From NCBI GenBank assembly GCA_016858145.1, contig JAEHOE010000044.1, positions 560,501-624,500 on the forward strand: a stretch of 64,000 bases of DNA. The letters run 5' to 3'. This stretch comes from Edaphochlamys debaryana (taxonomy: Eukaryota; Chlorophyta; Chlorophyceae; Chlamydomonadales). This document shows, in pieces, positions 47,083 through 58,700 of the stretch (position 1 is the first letter of the stretch; every line of letters begins with the position of its first letter). The notes beneath the pieces were generated by a model. That model saw only the letters and a program-made list of their open reading frames with translations, was not told where the DNA came from and ran no database searches. A program made the translations under genes and the position numbers.

Positions 47083-50000
47083 ATGCCGCGACCATGCGCT
47101 CGGGCGCCCCAGCCAAGCACCGCGCTGAGCGGCGGACCCAGCAGCTCAGGCGCTGCAGCTGTGGCAAGCAAGTACATCGCTCCCTTTCGGCGGAAGGTTC
47201 CCGGCTGGGGCACGCGCCTGGCCGCACTGCGCGGGAAGGACGGATCTGTGCCTCGGGCGCTGGACGCCGGCGAGCTGGAGGAGCTTCTTGGAGTGCTTGC
47301 AAATGCATACGCTGGAATGCTCTTTCCTCATCAGGGCCTTGCAGCGGCGGCCGGATGATCGCTGCGTGGTCGGCATCCTGCAGCTCGCCGGCGCCGGCTG
47401 CCGCCAGCCGCTGCCCGACCTCTTCGATGCAGCGGCGGCCGGCGTGGAGCAGCTCATGTGGCAAGCCGGTATCGCGTCGTGTGGCCTGACGAACTGCCTC
47501 CGAAAGAGCGACCTCAGCAGCAAGCCAGCAGCGGCGGCAGGGCAGCTGCGGCTCGCGCTAGGGCTGCTGCAGACCCATGCCATCCCGGCGGCGGCCCGGC
47601 AGCTGGCCACCCTTGCCTACGTTCTCCGCAGCAGCGCGGTCCCGCTGTCGCCGGCCCGCTTCAAGGCAGTCGCTGAATACCTGCAGTTCCCAGCGGATCT
47701 CCCATCGTGGCTGCTCACCCTCGGAAAGCGTGCGTCATCACCGCCGGACCTCACCCGTGATGTGCTGGTGGCCGTAGCGGACTCGAGCTTCGTGGACCAC
47801 GCAGGCAGGTCCATCGGGGCACCAAGCTACCCTTCACGGCGTGGGGCGGGGTTGAGCAGACTTCAAGCCAGGAGCACTAGAGAAGTGTGATGTCGTTCCT
47901 GAGCGCTGGCCGGGTCCTGAGCATGGAGCACGCACCGTTGTCTTCACTTTGCCGCAGGCCGACTCGTGCTCTTGCTGAGGGGCTGCCACCCGCCCGGCGA
48001 TGCGCTGCTCCACAACCTTGCGCAAGCCGACCATACCTTGGCCAACGTCTACACCCATGCTTTTCATGCCATCGCCGACAGTGCGAGCCCCTTCTGGCGG
48101 GTGCTGACCGGCCCCTGCGCCCGGCACGCCGCGGTGGTGGTGGGGCTGTCGGCCCTGGGCGAACTGGAGGGCGAGGCGGAGGGCCAGGGCCCTGGCGGCG
48201 CGGCCTGCGCCTGCCTGGGGCCCAGGCTCCGCCACGGCGACCGGATCACGCTGCCGCTGTGTGCCCTGACCACCACCCTGCAGCCCGCGCTGCCCGCACC
48301 GCTGCGCCCCATCACCGCCACCCGGCTGCTGCTGCGTGTGGGGCTCGCGGCAGTGCGGAGCGGGAGCCAGCCGGGTGGAGCGCCGGGGGGGGCGGCGGGG
48401 GCAGCGGGCACCAGCGGCAGCATTGTCGGTCTGCTTGACGTAGGGAGGAGGGTGCTTGACTGCACCCCGCGCTACCTCGCTGCCCACGTGCCCTGGCGGG
48501 GGCCCTGGCTGGGGGCAGCTGCGGATACGTGGCGGCTGACGGCGGCGCTGCTGGGGCCGGCGGCGGCGGGCAATGCGGACGCCATCATGAGGACGACCCT
48601 GGTCCGCACTCTTCGGAGCTTGCTTTCCAGTTGCGGGACGATGACGGGTAAGAGACCGACTGCCGGCCGGCGATGCCCATGCGCACGTGCCCCTCGTACC
48701 CCACGCACCCCACCCCTGTCCTCCCTCTGCAAGCAGCGCCTCCACATGTAAGCTGGCCTCTGCACATGTCATACCGCATAAGACTGATCGCTGCACCCCA
48801 CCTCCCGCAGGCCGCTTCTGCTTCGCGGCAGACCCGCCTCCCCCCGTGGCTTCGGCACTGGCGGGCGGCGCGCTGCCCCTCCTGGAGCGCCTGCTGCGCC
48901 GCGCGGGGGAGGCACCAGAGGGGCTGGAGGCGGCGGTCATGGCCGGCCTTGAGGACATGATGTGCCCCGACTGGAGCCTGCCGCTGCTGGCGTACGGCGA
49001 GCCGCTGCAGGCGGCAGCCGTCGTGACCACCGTCGCCAAGCTGCTGCGGAGGGCCGAGGCGCGGGGATTGTTCTCGCTCAGCGCAGGCGAGGGTTTCTCG
49101 GTGCTACATGACATCCTGTACAGCCTCCGCGGAGACACAAATCCCGATGCTGCTGCGCCGCCCGTCCTGTCCCGCCTGGCCCTGGTGCTGTCGCTGGCCC
49201 TCCCCGAGTGGCTGCCGGCGCTCTCGCGGCTGGCGCTGCGGGCGGCCGCGGAGGACGAGGCGGCGTGGCGGAAGGAGCAGGAGCAGGGACGCGGGGAGCA
49301 GTGCAGCACAGACAGCGACGCCGGCCCGCTACCGCCGCTTTACTGCAACCTCTTGGCCGCACTGGCAACGCCCTACGCGCTATGCCGTCGACGGGCTCCC
49401 AGCTCCAGCCTCGCCGCCGCTGAGGGCTCTCCTCCAGCGGGCAGCGGCGGCGCGGGTAGCAGCAGCACCGGCTGCAGCGCGGATCGGGCGTGCAGAGGCA
49501 AGGGTGGCCCGGACAGCAGCGACGGCGGGATGGAGTGGCGGCTACCCGAGCTGGAGATGGAGCTAGATCTGGTGGGAGCGGCCCTGCGGCTGCTGCACCG
49601 CCGGAGGCCTGACCCGCTTCACGTGTGTACGTGTTCGCTGTATGCCGCGACGGGTTCGGATGCCCTCCGTCTGGTCGCAACGCGGCCGTGTGAGGTCCGG
49701 GCGCTCGCGGCTTCCGGCTCCCCATTCGCGTGGCGGCCGGAGACGGTGCCGGCGGTGGCGGAGGTCGTACGGCGCGCGGCCGACGACTTTCGCAGCAGGG
49801 ACTCACCGAATGACGCGAAGTGGGCAAATGCCCTGGCGTCCGTGGCGCGGCACCTGGAACCGCTGGCGGTGCAGCTGGAGGCGTGGGCGGCGGGCGAGGA
49901 GGGCGATGGTGTCGGTAGCCTGCGCGAGGCGTGGGCGGAGATTCAGGCAATGCCGCGGCGTGAGGGCTCACTGGCGGCGGCGCTGGAAGCGCTGTTCTTG

Positions 50001-50222
50001 CCGCCGGCCGAGGCCCGCCGCCGCCTGGGCCTGCCACCCGCCTGCTCCAACCCTGCCTGCGCCAACCTGGCCGGCGACAGTGAGGTGGGGCTACGGCTGC
50101 AGCAGTGCGGGCGCTGCGGGCAGGCGTCCTACTGCTGCCGCGAGTGCCAGACGGCGCACTGGAAGGCTGGGCACAAGGAGGCGTGCGGCGGGGGCAGCGG
50201 AGGCGGCAGCAAGGCCGCCTGA
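47083..50222 (+). CDS. MYND-type zinc-finger protein (about 935 residues)
   Basis: My model has exons 47083-47292, 47345-47840, 47958-48647 and 48811-50222, which sum to 2808 nt in phase. The only recognised domain is a C-terminal MYND zinc finger: CSNPACANL, LQQCGRCGQASYC, CRECQTAHW and GHKEAC give the C-C, C-C, C-C, H-C ligand pattern. MYND domains bind short proline-containing peptides. The rest is a long, Leu/Ala-rich, probably helical region without known motifs. Large families of such proteins are common in green algae. The first intron would be only 52 nt, shorter than its neighbours, so the N-terminus is uncertain; an alternative ATG in the second frame is at 47303. No signal peptide or membrane segment is evident. 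Partner and pathway are unknown. Confidence 0.75.
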
Positions 50223-52696
50223 GGGGATGGGTTTATGGATGAGCGATGCATGCCAATGCCGCGCATAACGAGAGCGATGCTGAATTGCTAAGGCCGGCTG
50301 AGGGGCTGAGAGCGCGATCAGGGTAGGCTTGAACGGGGCCCTAGTGGGTCGGAGCGAGACGGCCGAGATGCAGCCTGCGGTGCCCGCTGGTGGCACCATG
50401 TGCATAAGGCGCTATTACTGGTGTGGCTCTGGCACGTCGAGACGCTGAAATGTGTTTTCGAGCCGGCAGAAGGGGCCGGCAACCGGCTGGGCGATAGGGG
50501 TGGCCTGTTTCGCGCAGTGGCAGGGCGTGATGACAGCAGTGGTGACGGCAGCGGTGGCTGAGACGTGGTGTGTGCGCTCTTGACCTTGAGGTCAGAGCCC
50601 GGGCCTGTTGGGCTTCTCTTGGGGCGGACTGGGCAGCTGGAGCTCTGACCACCTGGTGTGTTGCTGATCTTGCCAGAGCGCGACAGGGCTTGCTGTGGAT
50701 ACCTCGTCGGTATCACTACGTTTTAATCACGGGGGCCACCGCTCCTCCGATTCGTTACAGTTACAGGCGTGATTTGGGTAGGGGGAGTGCGGGGTCATCG
50801 CGGGTCAGACTGACCCGCTTGACCCCTTCCTCCCCCGTGGCTGAGGCGGGGGCTGAGGCGCGGGCTGGTGGGAGGGGGAGTGCAGGGTACCCCTGGGGGA
50901 GTGTGGCACCTTGCCCATTATAGCAACCAAGGACCCCATGGGCCCTCCCAACTAGCCATGTCGTTGGTGAGACTCTGCCTTCGGACCCGGCTGGCACGGG
51001 CAGGCCGAAGGGCGCGTTGTTAACCCCGCCAGCAGCGTCCCACCCAAAGGCTGCAGAGGGTCCACGGCGTTCTATGAGGTGATGCTGAGCTATGGGTGCT
51101 ACAAGGAAGTTATATGTTTCTGCAGCTGCCTGAGAGCAAGACAAGGCTCACCAAAATTTACACCCGCAACAACCATGCGACATGCGAGGACGGAAATCGC
51201 CGAGAAGCGACGCGAACACCTGCCGCGTAGCACTGTGAAAGCCAAGAGCACCATGAAGTCATAGCAAGCAATAGAAGCCCGCATGATGTACCAGGGAGAA
51301 AGTTGCCGTACTTGTGTAGCCTTCCCTACATAGAGGGACCCCGGATGATGAGACTGAATGACAAGATCTGAGCGAGCGGCGCGCGCTATGAGGGGGCCTT
51401 TCATCTTCTTTACTGTTTTGTGTAGCCTAGCGTAAGTAGGAGCGGTGGCAACGAGAAGGAGCAGAGCTTAGGCCGTGTTCGCGTTGCAGCAGAGGCTCGG
51501 CGGTGGACATGCACGTCAGCATGTGGGCCGCTCCTCGCCGGCGGGCGCCAGGAAGGGATCCCTCGGGTTATCCCCGGTGCGTGGGAGCTCGTCGTGCATG
51601 GGCTCGACACTTGGGTGTTGCTATGCTACTCTGCAGAAGGCATGGCGCATACGATGTGCCGATTGGGAGGACCTGAGAGGTGTTGCGGTTGATCCGTTGT
51701 GTTACGGCCGGCCCCGATGAGCCAGCAGGGAGTATTGCTGGACCACTGCCCTTGAGAAGCGGATGGTGCTTTGACCAGCGCATCCTTGAGCGGGGCAGAG
51801 ATGACGGTCGGCTACCGCTGGGCTGCGCGTGAAGCAGTTGGTTGGGGCGGAGGCGACCCCCCATGGCCTGGGTGCACAGGCTCCGGGGTGTTTCCCAACC
51901 TTCGGGCGGCGTGGGTGGGTGGATTGTTGGCGAAGGGCATGCTGATGGCGCCCGGTGGATTCTGCGCTGTGTATGTGTAGCTTGCCGGAGGAGATGGGAG
52001 TCATGAGCGAAAGGGGTCCGTACGGGGGCTTGGCGCCGGAATCGTGTGCACAACTCTGTACCTTACAGAGGCTTCCAGTCCTCTCACCCTGGCCGCCCCA
52101 CCATGCGCAGTCCGCGGCCTACTCTTCCTGCTGTGCTGAGGATGGCCGCAACCTCCGCGCCCCCGCACCCGGGCCAGCGCTTCGTGGTAGTGCGGAGCCC
52201 CGGAGACGCCTCGATCCCCAATACCTCATCAACCTCAATCCCTTGGCAGCATCCTCCTCCCTGCTGAGGGCAGCCAGCCAGCGCACACGTGCAGATACTC
52301 GCAGACTCTTCGTACCCTGCTTCGTAAGCTTACGTGCACCCATGCACCGCCCGTACGCTGCAGCCAAGGTCACACTCCTCACGCGCAGCGCGGCCCCCAA
52401 CCCCCTGTGCTCTCGGTCACAATGTATCGTACCAGTGTGCTTGTTCCAATGTCCCCTTCCCCCGTGCCGCACCCCACATGCTGTTACTGCAGGGACTGCA
52501 CCCCCAGCCCCCAAGTGCTTGCCTGCGCCACATACATACATTCCGTGCCGCCCGACCAGACACCCCTCCCTCTGCCTTCCTCGACATCATAGCCGTCCTG
52601 CAGGATGCACCCCGCACGGGCACACTTGATACATACACCTGATACACAGCACGAGACCCTACGCACGCCGTGCGCAGGCGCGCCGCGGGCGCCCCC
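50223..52696. other. Intergenic region between convergent genes
   Basis: A 2.5-kb gap between the stop of the MYND gene and the stop of the minus-strand cyclic phosphodiesterase. Both flanking genes end here, so it should carry two 3' UTRs. Open frames such as 51955-52629 (+) lack any recognised motif. No repeats or RNA genes are evident. Confidence 0.5.
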
Positions 52697-54604
52697 TCAG
52701 CCGCTGAGCGGGATCTCCGCCACCCGCGTCCACGAGGCGAGCGAGGGGTCGTCCTCGGGGACGTACCACACCGTGAGGCGGTCCACCTGGGTGGGGGGGT
52801 GAGGGGAGGGGAGGGAAGCGGTCAGGAGGGGGAGCGGAGGGTCGGCGCGGGGAGGGGGTGGCTTGGATAGCAACCTCTGGTGCAGGGCAGGCTGGATGCT
52901 GGGAGCATGGCAAGCGCGGCCTACCGCTTCGGCCGGGGTGTGAGCCCTTGGCCTTTGCCCCAAGCCCCAACCCTCCAGCCCCCCCTGCCCACATCGAAGC
53001 CGGTGTCAAGGATGCGGGTGGCGGGGTCGGTCCCAAACAGCCGCGCGTTCTCGTACTCGACCGCCTGGTGGGGCGGGAGGACGTGTTGGTGGGTGGGTAC
53101 TTAGGGGCGGCCCAGAAACAGTCAGGAACGTGAAGCGAGGCCCGAATGCCGCCCGCTTACTGCCACAGCCCATTGCAATGCCGTGTCACACCCCCAGGTC
53201 CTCCAGCTGCCTACACTCTACCCCGCCACCCGCCCGGAGCGGCCCCCACCTGGGCCTTGACGTCGTCCCCCATGTCGGCGTACACGAGGGACAGGTGCGG
53301 CATGTAGGGCTTGGACGGCACACCAAACACCTGGCGGGGAAGGCGGAGAGGAGGGCGGGCTGGGCGCGGCAGCACACTCCATCCGGGGTCGCCACCCATG
53401 GGCCACACCCTTCCTCGCATGCGCTCCCTGGTCCACTCGTTCTGGTGCCCGACCCCCGGCTCAGCGCCCCCGCCCACTACCACGTTTGACCGCTGACCTT
53501 CAAACACCAGCTCTTCGTGCCATGGTGCCCTCCGAACCCCTGCGCCCCGAGCGCCCCCCACCTGCCGCGCCGTCATGCCCGCGGCCATGGCCCCCTCCTC
53601 CTGCGCCACGGCAATGTACACGCACCTGCGGGGAAAGGGGGGATGTGTACGGTCGTGGGCATCGAACAGGCTTTTCGCTGAACGGCCAACTCTATCCCTT
53701 GAGCCCCTCGCCATACCGGTATGCCGTGCTTCCCACCCTCCCCCCTTCCTCGGTCCTCACACGTAGTGGCTGGGCCCCTGGGCCACGCGGCTGAGGTTGA
53801 TGCGGAAGGGCTGGCAGGGGGCGGCAGCGAAGGAGGGGATCGAGCTCAATGGAGGTAAGGTAGGACCTCAAGGGCAGGCAGAGGTGTCACCCGCACGCTC
53901 TCTGGCACAAGCTGCGGAGGGGGTGGGATTGAGCTCGTGGAGGTAGGGAGGGAGGTCAAGGGCCGGCACAGGTGCACTGGCGAGTGCCTCCAACACGTAC
54001 GGAGGAGCGAGCGGCCGAGCGGCTCCAGACCCATTCCTGCAGGCAGTGCAGTCCGGAATGCAGTCGAGAGCCAGTCTCCAGGGTGCATCGCCCCGGCTGA
54101 CGTTCTAAACGGGCGCACCCCTACCGCTACTAGCGAGAGGGTCAGGCCCCACAACTCTGGCACGCCCACCCCTTGTGCTCCGTCCCGCCCCGCTCGCCCG
54201 CACCTTGATCTTGCTCGCTGCCTCCCGGGCCAGAGCCATCACCTCCTCACGGGGCCGCTCGATGCTGCCCAGTACGGTCACGTGGGGCTTAAAGGGCTGG
54301 GTGCCGTACTTGCTGGCCAGGTGGGTGATCTCGCCCTGCCAGGTAGGCCCAGCGGTGAGGGCGGCACGGGGGTTGGGGCCTGGGCGGAAGCTGCGGGCTT
54401 TGTACTCCTGCCCTGCCACCCACGAACAGGGGCTGATGAGGAGCTGCAGCTTGGCAGAGGCAAACGACCTTTTCCGGGCATGTCCCCATCCCCCTCCTCC
54501 CCAGGGCATTGCTGCCCTCGGCCGACTCTGCCCACCCGCAGCTGGTCGGCCAGTGCGTCTCGGGGCTCCGCGAAGATACAATACATGTCAGAGAAGCCGC
54601 TCAT
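52697..54604 (-). CDS. Cyclic phosphodiesterase (2H phosphoesterase, CPDase-like, 200 residues)
   Basis: Eight minus-strand exons join with exact phase: 54604-54536, 54335-54204, 53911-53867, 53810-53761, 53625-53562, 53330-53250, 53064-52993, 52786-52697. The 200-residue product begins MSGFSDMYCIFAEP and has the two H-x-T/S-x signatures of the 2H family: PHVTVLGS near residue 41 and PHLSLVYAD near 132. It ends VDRLTVWYVPEDD, SWTRVAEIPLSG. Length and layout match plant-type cyclic phosphodiesterases, which open ADP-ribose 1'',2''-cyclic phosphate, a by-product of tRNA splicing, and nucleoside 2',3'-cyclic phosphates. No targeting signal is seen, so it is likely cytosolic. The start is the first ATG of exon 1, with no longer upstream frame. 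Confidence 0.92.
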
Positions 54605-55757
54605 TTGCCGGTGTTCGCCTAAAGGTGATTCGCGCGGGATGCCGAGTGCCGAACTCCGAGCGCTCTACCCGTTGCACAGTGTTCAGACTTAGAGCGAGGT
54701 AAGAGTAAAGTATAGACTACAGTGGAGATCGGGCTTAGCGAAGGCGAGGTGTGTCGGGCCGAGAGAGATGCAGGAGCAGACGAGTCGCAAGTTGCAAGGC
54801 GCGACACACGTAGCCTGGGCCCACGTACTGAGGCTACTGACGCATCATTTGAGCGTCGCGTTCGCAACCCGTACGTCCCGCACGGCGTGCCGGTAATCCC
54901 ACCCCTTTCCCCTCGGCACCCGGAGAGGCCCAGAGCGAGGAGAGGGGAAGAGGAAGCGCCGCAACCGCGGTCGCAGTCACCAGCGGGTGTATACCCACGC
55001 GATCGACGACATCCCCTTCTGCAAACTGGCCATGGCAACTGGCACCACTGGAGTGCAGCATTCGCATCCCGTACTTCGCTCCACGGCTCGCCTGGCCCCC
55101 ACAAGCACGCCCTCCTCCAGCCCTTCCCTTTCCAGTACCCCCTTCGACCCTTGAACAGCGGCGCTCAGTGCTCAACGTGCATGCCTCCAAGCCGCCCCCG
55201 CACCCCCGGTGGAAGCCCTCCTCCTTCCGACAGCATACGACCGTATGCAGCTGGGGCCCGCGTACGAAGGCAACTCTTACATCTGAAGAGCACAACGGGC
55301 AAAGCCTTTCCTTCCATCCTTTATGTAGCCTTCCCAGGCCTTCCTATGCTGACTGACATGCAACGGTCCAAGACCAACGATGCAGCCTTTGCTCTCAACT
55401 GCATCCACACCCGCCAGTGCGGGCCGTCATAACCGTACCGCAGCCGTCATGTGCGCCCTAATACCAGCCGAATCCTGCAGGGGCCGGGTGCCCCTTGTCG
55501 TCTGATGTCAAGCCCGTCCCCATTGCCTGTTCGGCACCCCCCCAGCTCCCCCAGCCAAACCAGTCTACCACGTCGCCACGCCTGGCCCCACACGTGCCGT
55601 GCCCTCAGCCTCCCGGCTTGAGCGCCTAGCGCGGACGTCGCCACCATGCAGCCGCCCACCGCCATCGCTCCCGCCCGCTCCAGCGCTCTGCTGGACGGGC
55701 AGCCGCCCCCACCTCGTCGTCCACGCTCCGCCCCGCTCCAGCCCCAGTCCGTCACTG
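54605..55757. other. Intergenic region
   Basis: Between the start of the minus-strand cyclic phosphodiesterase and the stop of the minus-strand PHD gene. It should contain the promoter of the former and the 3' UTR of the latter. A plus-strand open frame at 54722-55432 has no domain and no coding signs beyond being open. Confidence 0.5.
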
Positions 55758-58700
55758 TCACGGCCAGCGGCACGGTGGGAGGCCGCACCAGGCCCGCCAC
55801 ATGTCCAGCCTCTGCAGGAACGCCTCGAGCTCGCGCTCGGCGTTGAAGGGCGTGTCCCGGGTGCAGTCGGCCTCGCTGAATATGACGTCCAGGGCGCGGG
55901 GGACCCACTGCAGCGGCGGAGCGGGCGGGCGTGTGGGACGGTGGGAGACGGGCCGGGGAGGCAGAAGGCGAGGGCTACGCGGGGCTACGCAGTGCGCATT
56001 GGAGCTTTGGTTGGGTGGGGCCGAGTTGCAGCCGCTCCGCGACTCGGCTGCACAGACCCCCGCCCGCCCTGCATAGCGAAGGCCGACCGGCTGTCTACGC
56101 TTCCACACGTGCAGGCCCGGCGCGGTGGGGGCTCACCTTGTACCTCCTGTCGTTATAGCGGACGAGCAGCCACATCAGCAGAGCGCTGTAGCCCGACACT
56201 GTCGCCGGGGCCAGGCCCGTCTCCGCCAGCCACTTGGCCACCTGACCGCACGGGGAGGAGGGGGTGGTCAGCCGGGTGGAGCCGCGGGCAAGGGTCCAGC
56301 CTGTGGGTGTGTGGCAGGGCTCCCGCGCCCCCCCGCCCCTCTACTCCCCGCCCTGCCCCTGCCCCTGCCGTTCAAGGCCCAGTCTCCCTTACGCGCCCCC
56401 TCACCTCCTTCTTCTTTTCGCGCGCGGCCTGCCGGTCCTCGCACCGGCCGATCTCCTCCCCCAGCATCAGCGCGGTCTCAGGCGGCCCAGACACCACCTT
56501 CACCAGCGCTGCCTGCTCTTTCTGCTGTGGTTTGGGCGACGTGCGGACGGCCAGCCGCCGCTCCGGTGGGGACCGCATGGGCAGGGCCACCAGGGCCGTG
56601 TCGTCCCCGCGGACGCGGCGGCTGCGGCGGGCGGCCGGGGCTCCGACGGGGGCGAGCTGGTTGTGCGGCCCAGGCCGGGGCGAGCGCGCTGCCCCTGCTC
56701 CAGTCCCAGCCCCAGCCCCCGCGGCGGCTGCGCCCGGAGAGGCCTGGCGGAGGCGCTTCCGCAGGGGGCCGCGCGGCCGGGGCTGGTCGGCCCGCTTGGC
56801 CGCGCGTCGCCGCCCGCTGCCGCCTGGCGGTGGTGCGTCCTCGTCCTCTGTGCCGTCCTCCTCCTCGGCACGGGCTGCAGCGGCGGCCGCTAGGTCCGCG
56901 AGGCGGCCGGTCGGGGGGCGGTGCTGCCCGCGGGGCGGCGCGCGCTCCTCCTCCTCCTGCTCGTCCTCCTCCTCGCCCTCGTCCTCCTGTGGCCCCGGCA
57001 GGGTGGCGGCACGCAAGCGACAAGGGGTGACAGAAAGCGTTGGAGCTGGGTTCGCGTGTGACTGAGGCGCGGCTGCGTCTGCGAACGATCGGCTGCTGCT
57101 GTCTCTGTCCAAGTCCCAAGCTTCGTCTGCGGAACCAGCCGTGGCCACACACCGTACTTGCTGCAACCCTCCGAGCTTCCCCTTGATTCAGTCTCCAACC
57201 AGCCCTTAACCCCGCGCCCTGCCCGCCAAGCACCAGCTCACCGTCGGCTCATACGAGGCGTCCTCCCGCCACCGCACCCGGTACCGCTGGGGCGTGCCAC
57301 GCGCAGGGGGCGACACAGGCGCCCTGCCGCGGCCCGCCGCCCTGTTCGCCCCGGCCGCCCTCCCAGCGCCTGCACCCCCGGCCGCGGCCCCTGCCGCGGG
57401 CTTCGGGGGCGCCCTGCCGCGACCCGCCGCCCTGGCCCCTGCTGCCCCCGTAGGGCCCGCCGCCCCCGCCCCAGCCAAGGGCTCGCCCTCTTCCGCGGAC
57501 TCAAAGGCCGCCTCGTCATCCCACTGTGGGGGGCACCGGGCGTCACCAGGGCGCAAAGACGTGAGGACACACCGAGGGCGCGGCCGTGGGCACCTGATGC
57601 AAGCAACGCAAGCCGCAAGCAAGCCTGCCCGTCGCCATGGCGGAAGGCATAGGCGCGGGACCCAAAGAGGAAGGGAGCAGCACGCAAGAGCTGTGCTCAG
57701 GAGAGGGGCCCGAGCCGCACCTAGGACAGCACCCCGAGGCTGCGCACAGGACCGGGCCCCTCCATTCCACCCCAGGACCGCCCGCACCCTGGCTCCCACC
57801 TCGTCGCTTAGCGCATCGTACATCTCCTCCGAGCTGCTGGCTGGGGCCGCCTGCTGCCCTGAGCCCGCCTTGGCCGCACCCGCACCCCCTGCTGCCGCCT
57901 GCGCCCTCGCGGCCCCCGCCGGCCGGGCACCCCCGCGGGTACCAGCAGCAGCAGCGGGGGAGCCCGCGGCCCCGGGGCGTGGTGGCGGCGCTGCCCGGAG
58001 GAAGCGCGCCGCGGCCCCGCCAGCGGCGGCGGCGGCTCCTCCGCGGGGCGAGGCGGGGGACGGAAGCGCTTGCGTCGGGGGCTTGGCCGCAGCGGCTCCT
58101 GCACCCGGCTTGAGCTTGGGTGCCACGGTGGGCTTGGGCGGCGTGGGGAGCTTGGGCGGGGCTGCCTGCGTTCCGCGGCGGCCCCGCAGGGGGGCTGCGT
58201 CTCCGTCTTCGTCCGCGTCGTCGGTCGCCTCGTCGGCCTCGTCAGATGAGTCGACGTAGATGGCTTGGCGGCGGCCGGCGGGGCCGCGGGGCTTGCTTCC
58301 CGCGGGCTGGCCCTTGCCCTGCCGCCCGCGCCCCTGCTGCTGCGGCTCCGGTCGGCGCTTCTGGGCCGGGGCTTGGTCCTCGCCCTCCTCCTCCTCGTCA
58401 TCCGAGTCGATAACCATCGCCCGCCGCTTGCCGCCGCGTGCACGGCCGTCGGCGGTTGCACCGGCCCGGCCGCGCTTGCCCGCCGCCTTTGCCCCACCAC
58501 GCCGGCCCTGCTCCTCGCTCTCCTCCTCCTCCTCCTCCGACACAACAACCATCGCCCGTTGCTTGCCCCCGCGTGCACGGCCGGTGGCGGCTGCACCGGC
58601 CCCGCCACGCTTGCGCGCCGCCTTGCCCCCTGCTCCTGCCGCCTGCCCCTCGCTCGCCGCGTCATCGTCTGACGCGAGGTCGATGACAGGGGCGGCCTTC

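Noticed and set aside
47834..49309. Minus-strand open frame of 491 codons
   Set aside because: Antisense to MYND-gene exons; Arg/Ser/Pro-rich with no recognisable fold.
54722..55432. Plus-strand open frame of 236 codons
   Set aside because: No domain or compositional sign of coding; open frames of this size are expected at this GC content.
55599..57065. Plus-strand open frame of 488 codons
   Set aside because: Shadow of the minus-strand PHD gene's last exons; no domain, biased composition.
57294..58259. Plus-strand open frame of 321 codons
   Set aside because: Antisense to the large low-complexity exon of the PHD gene.
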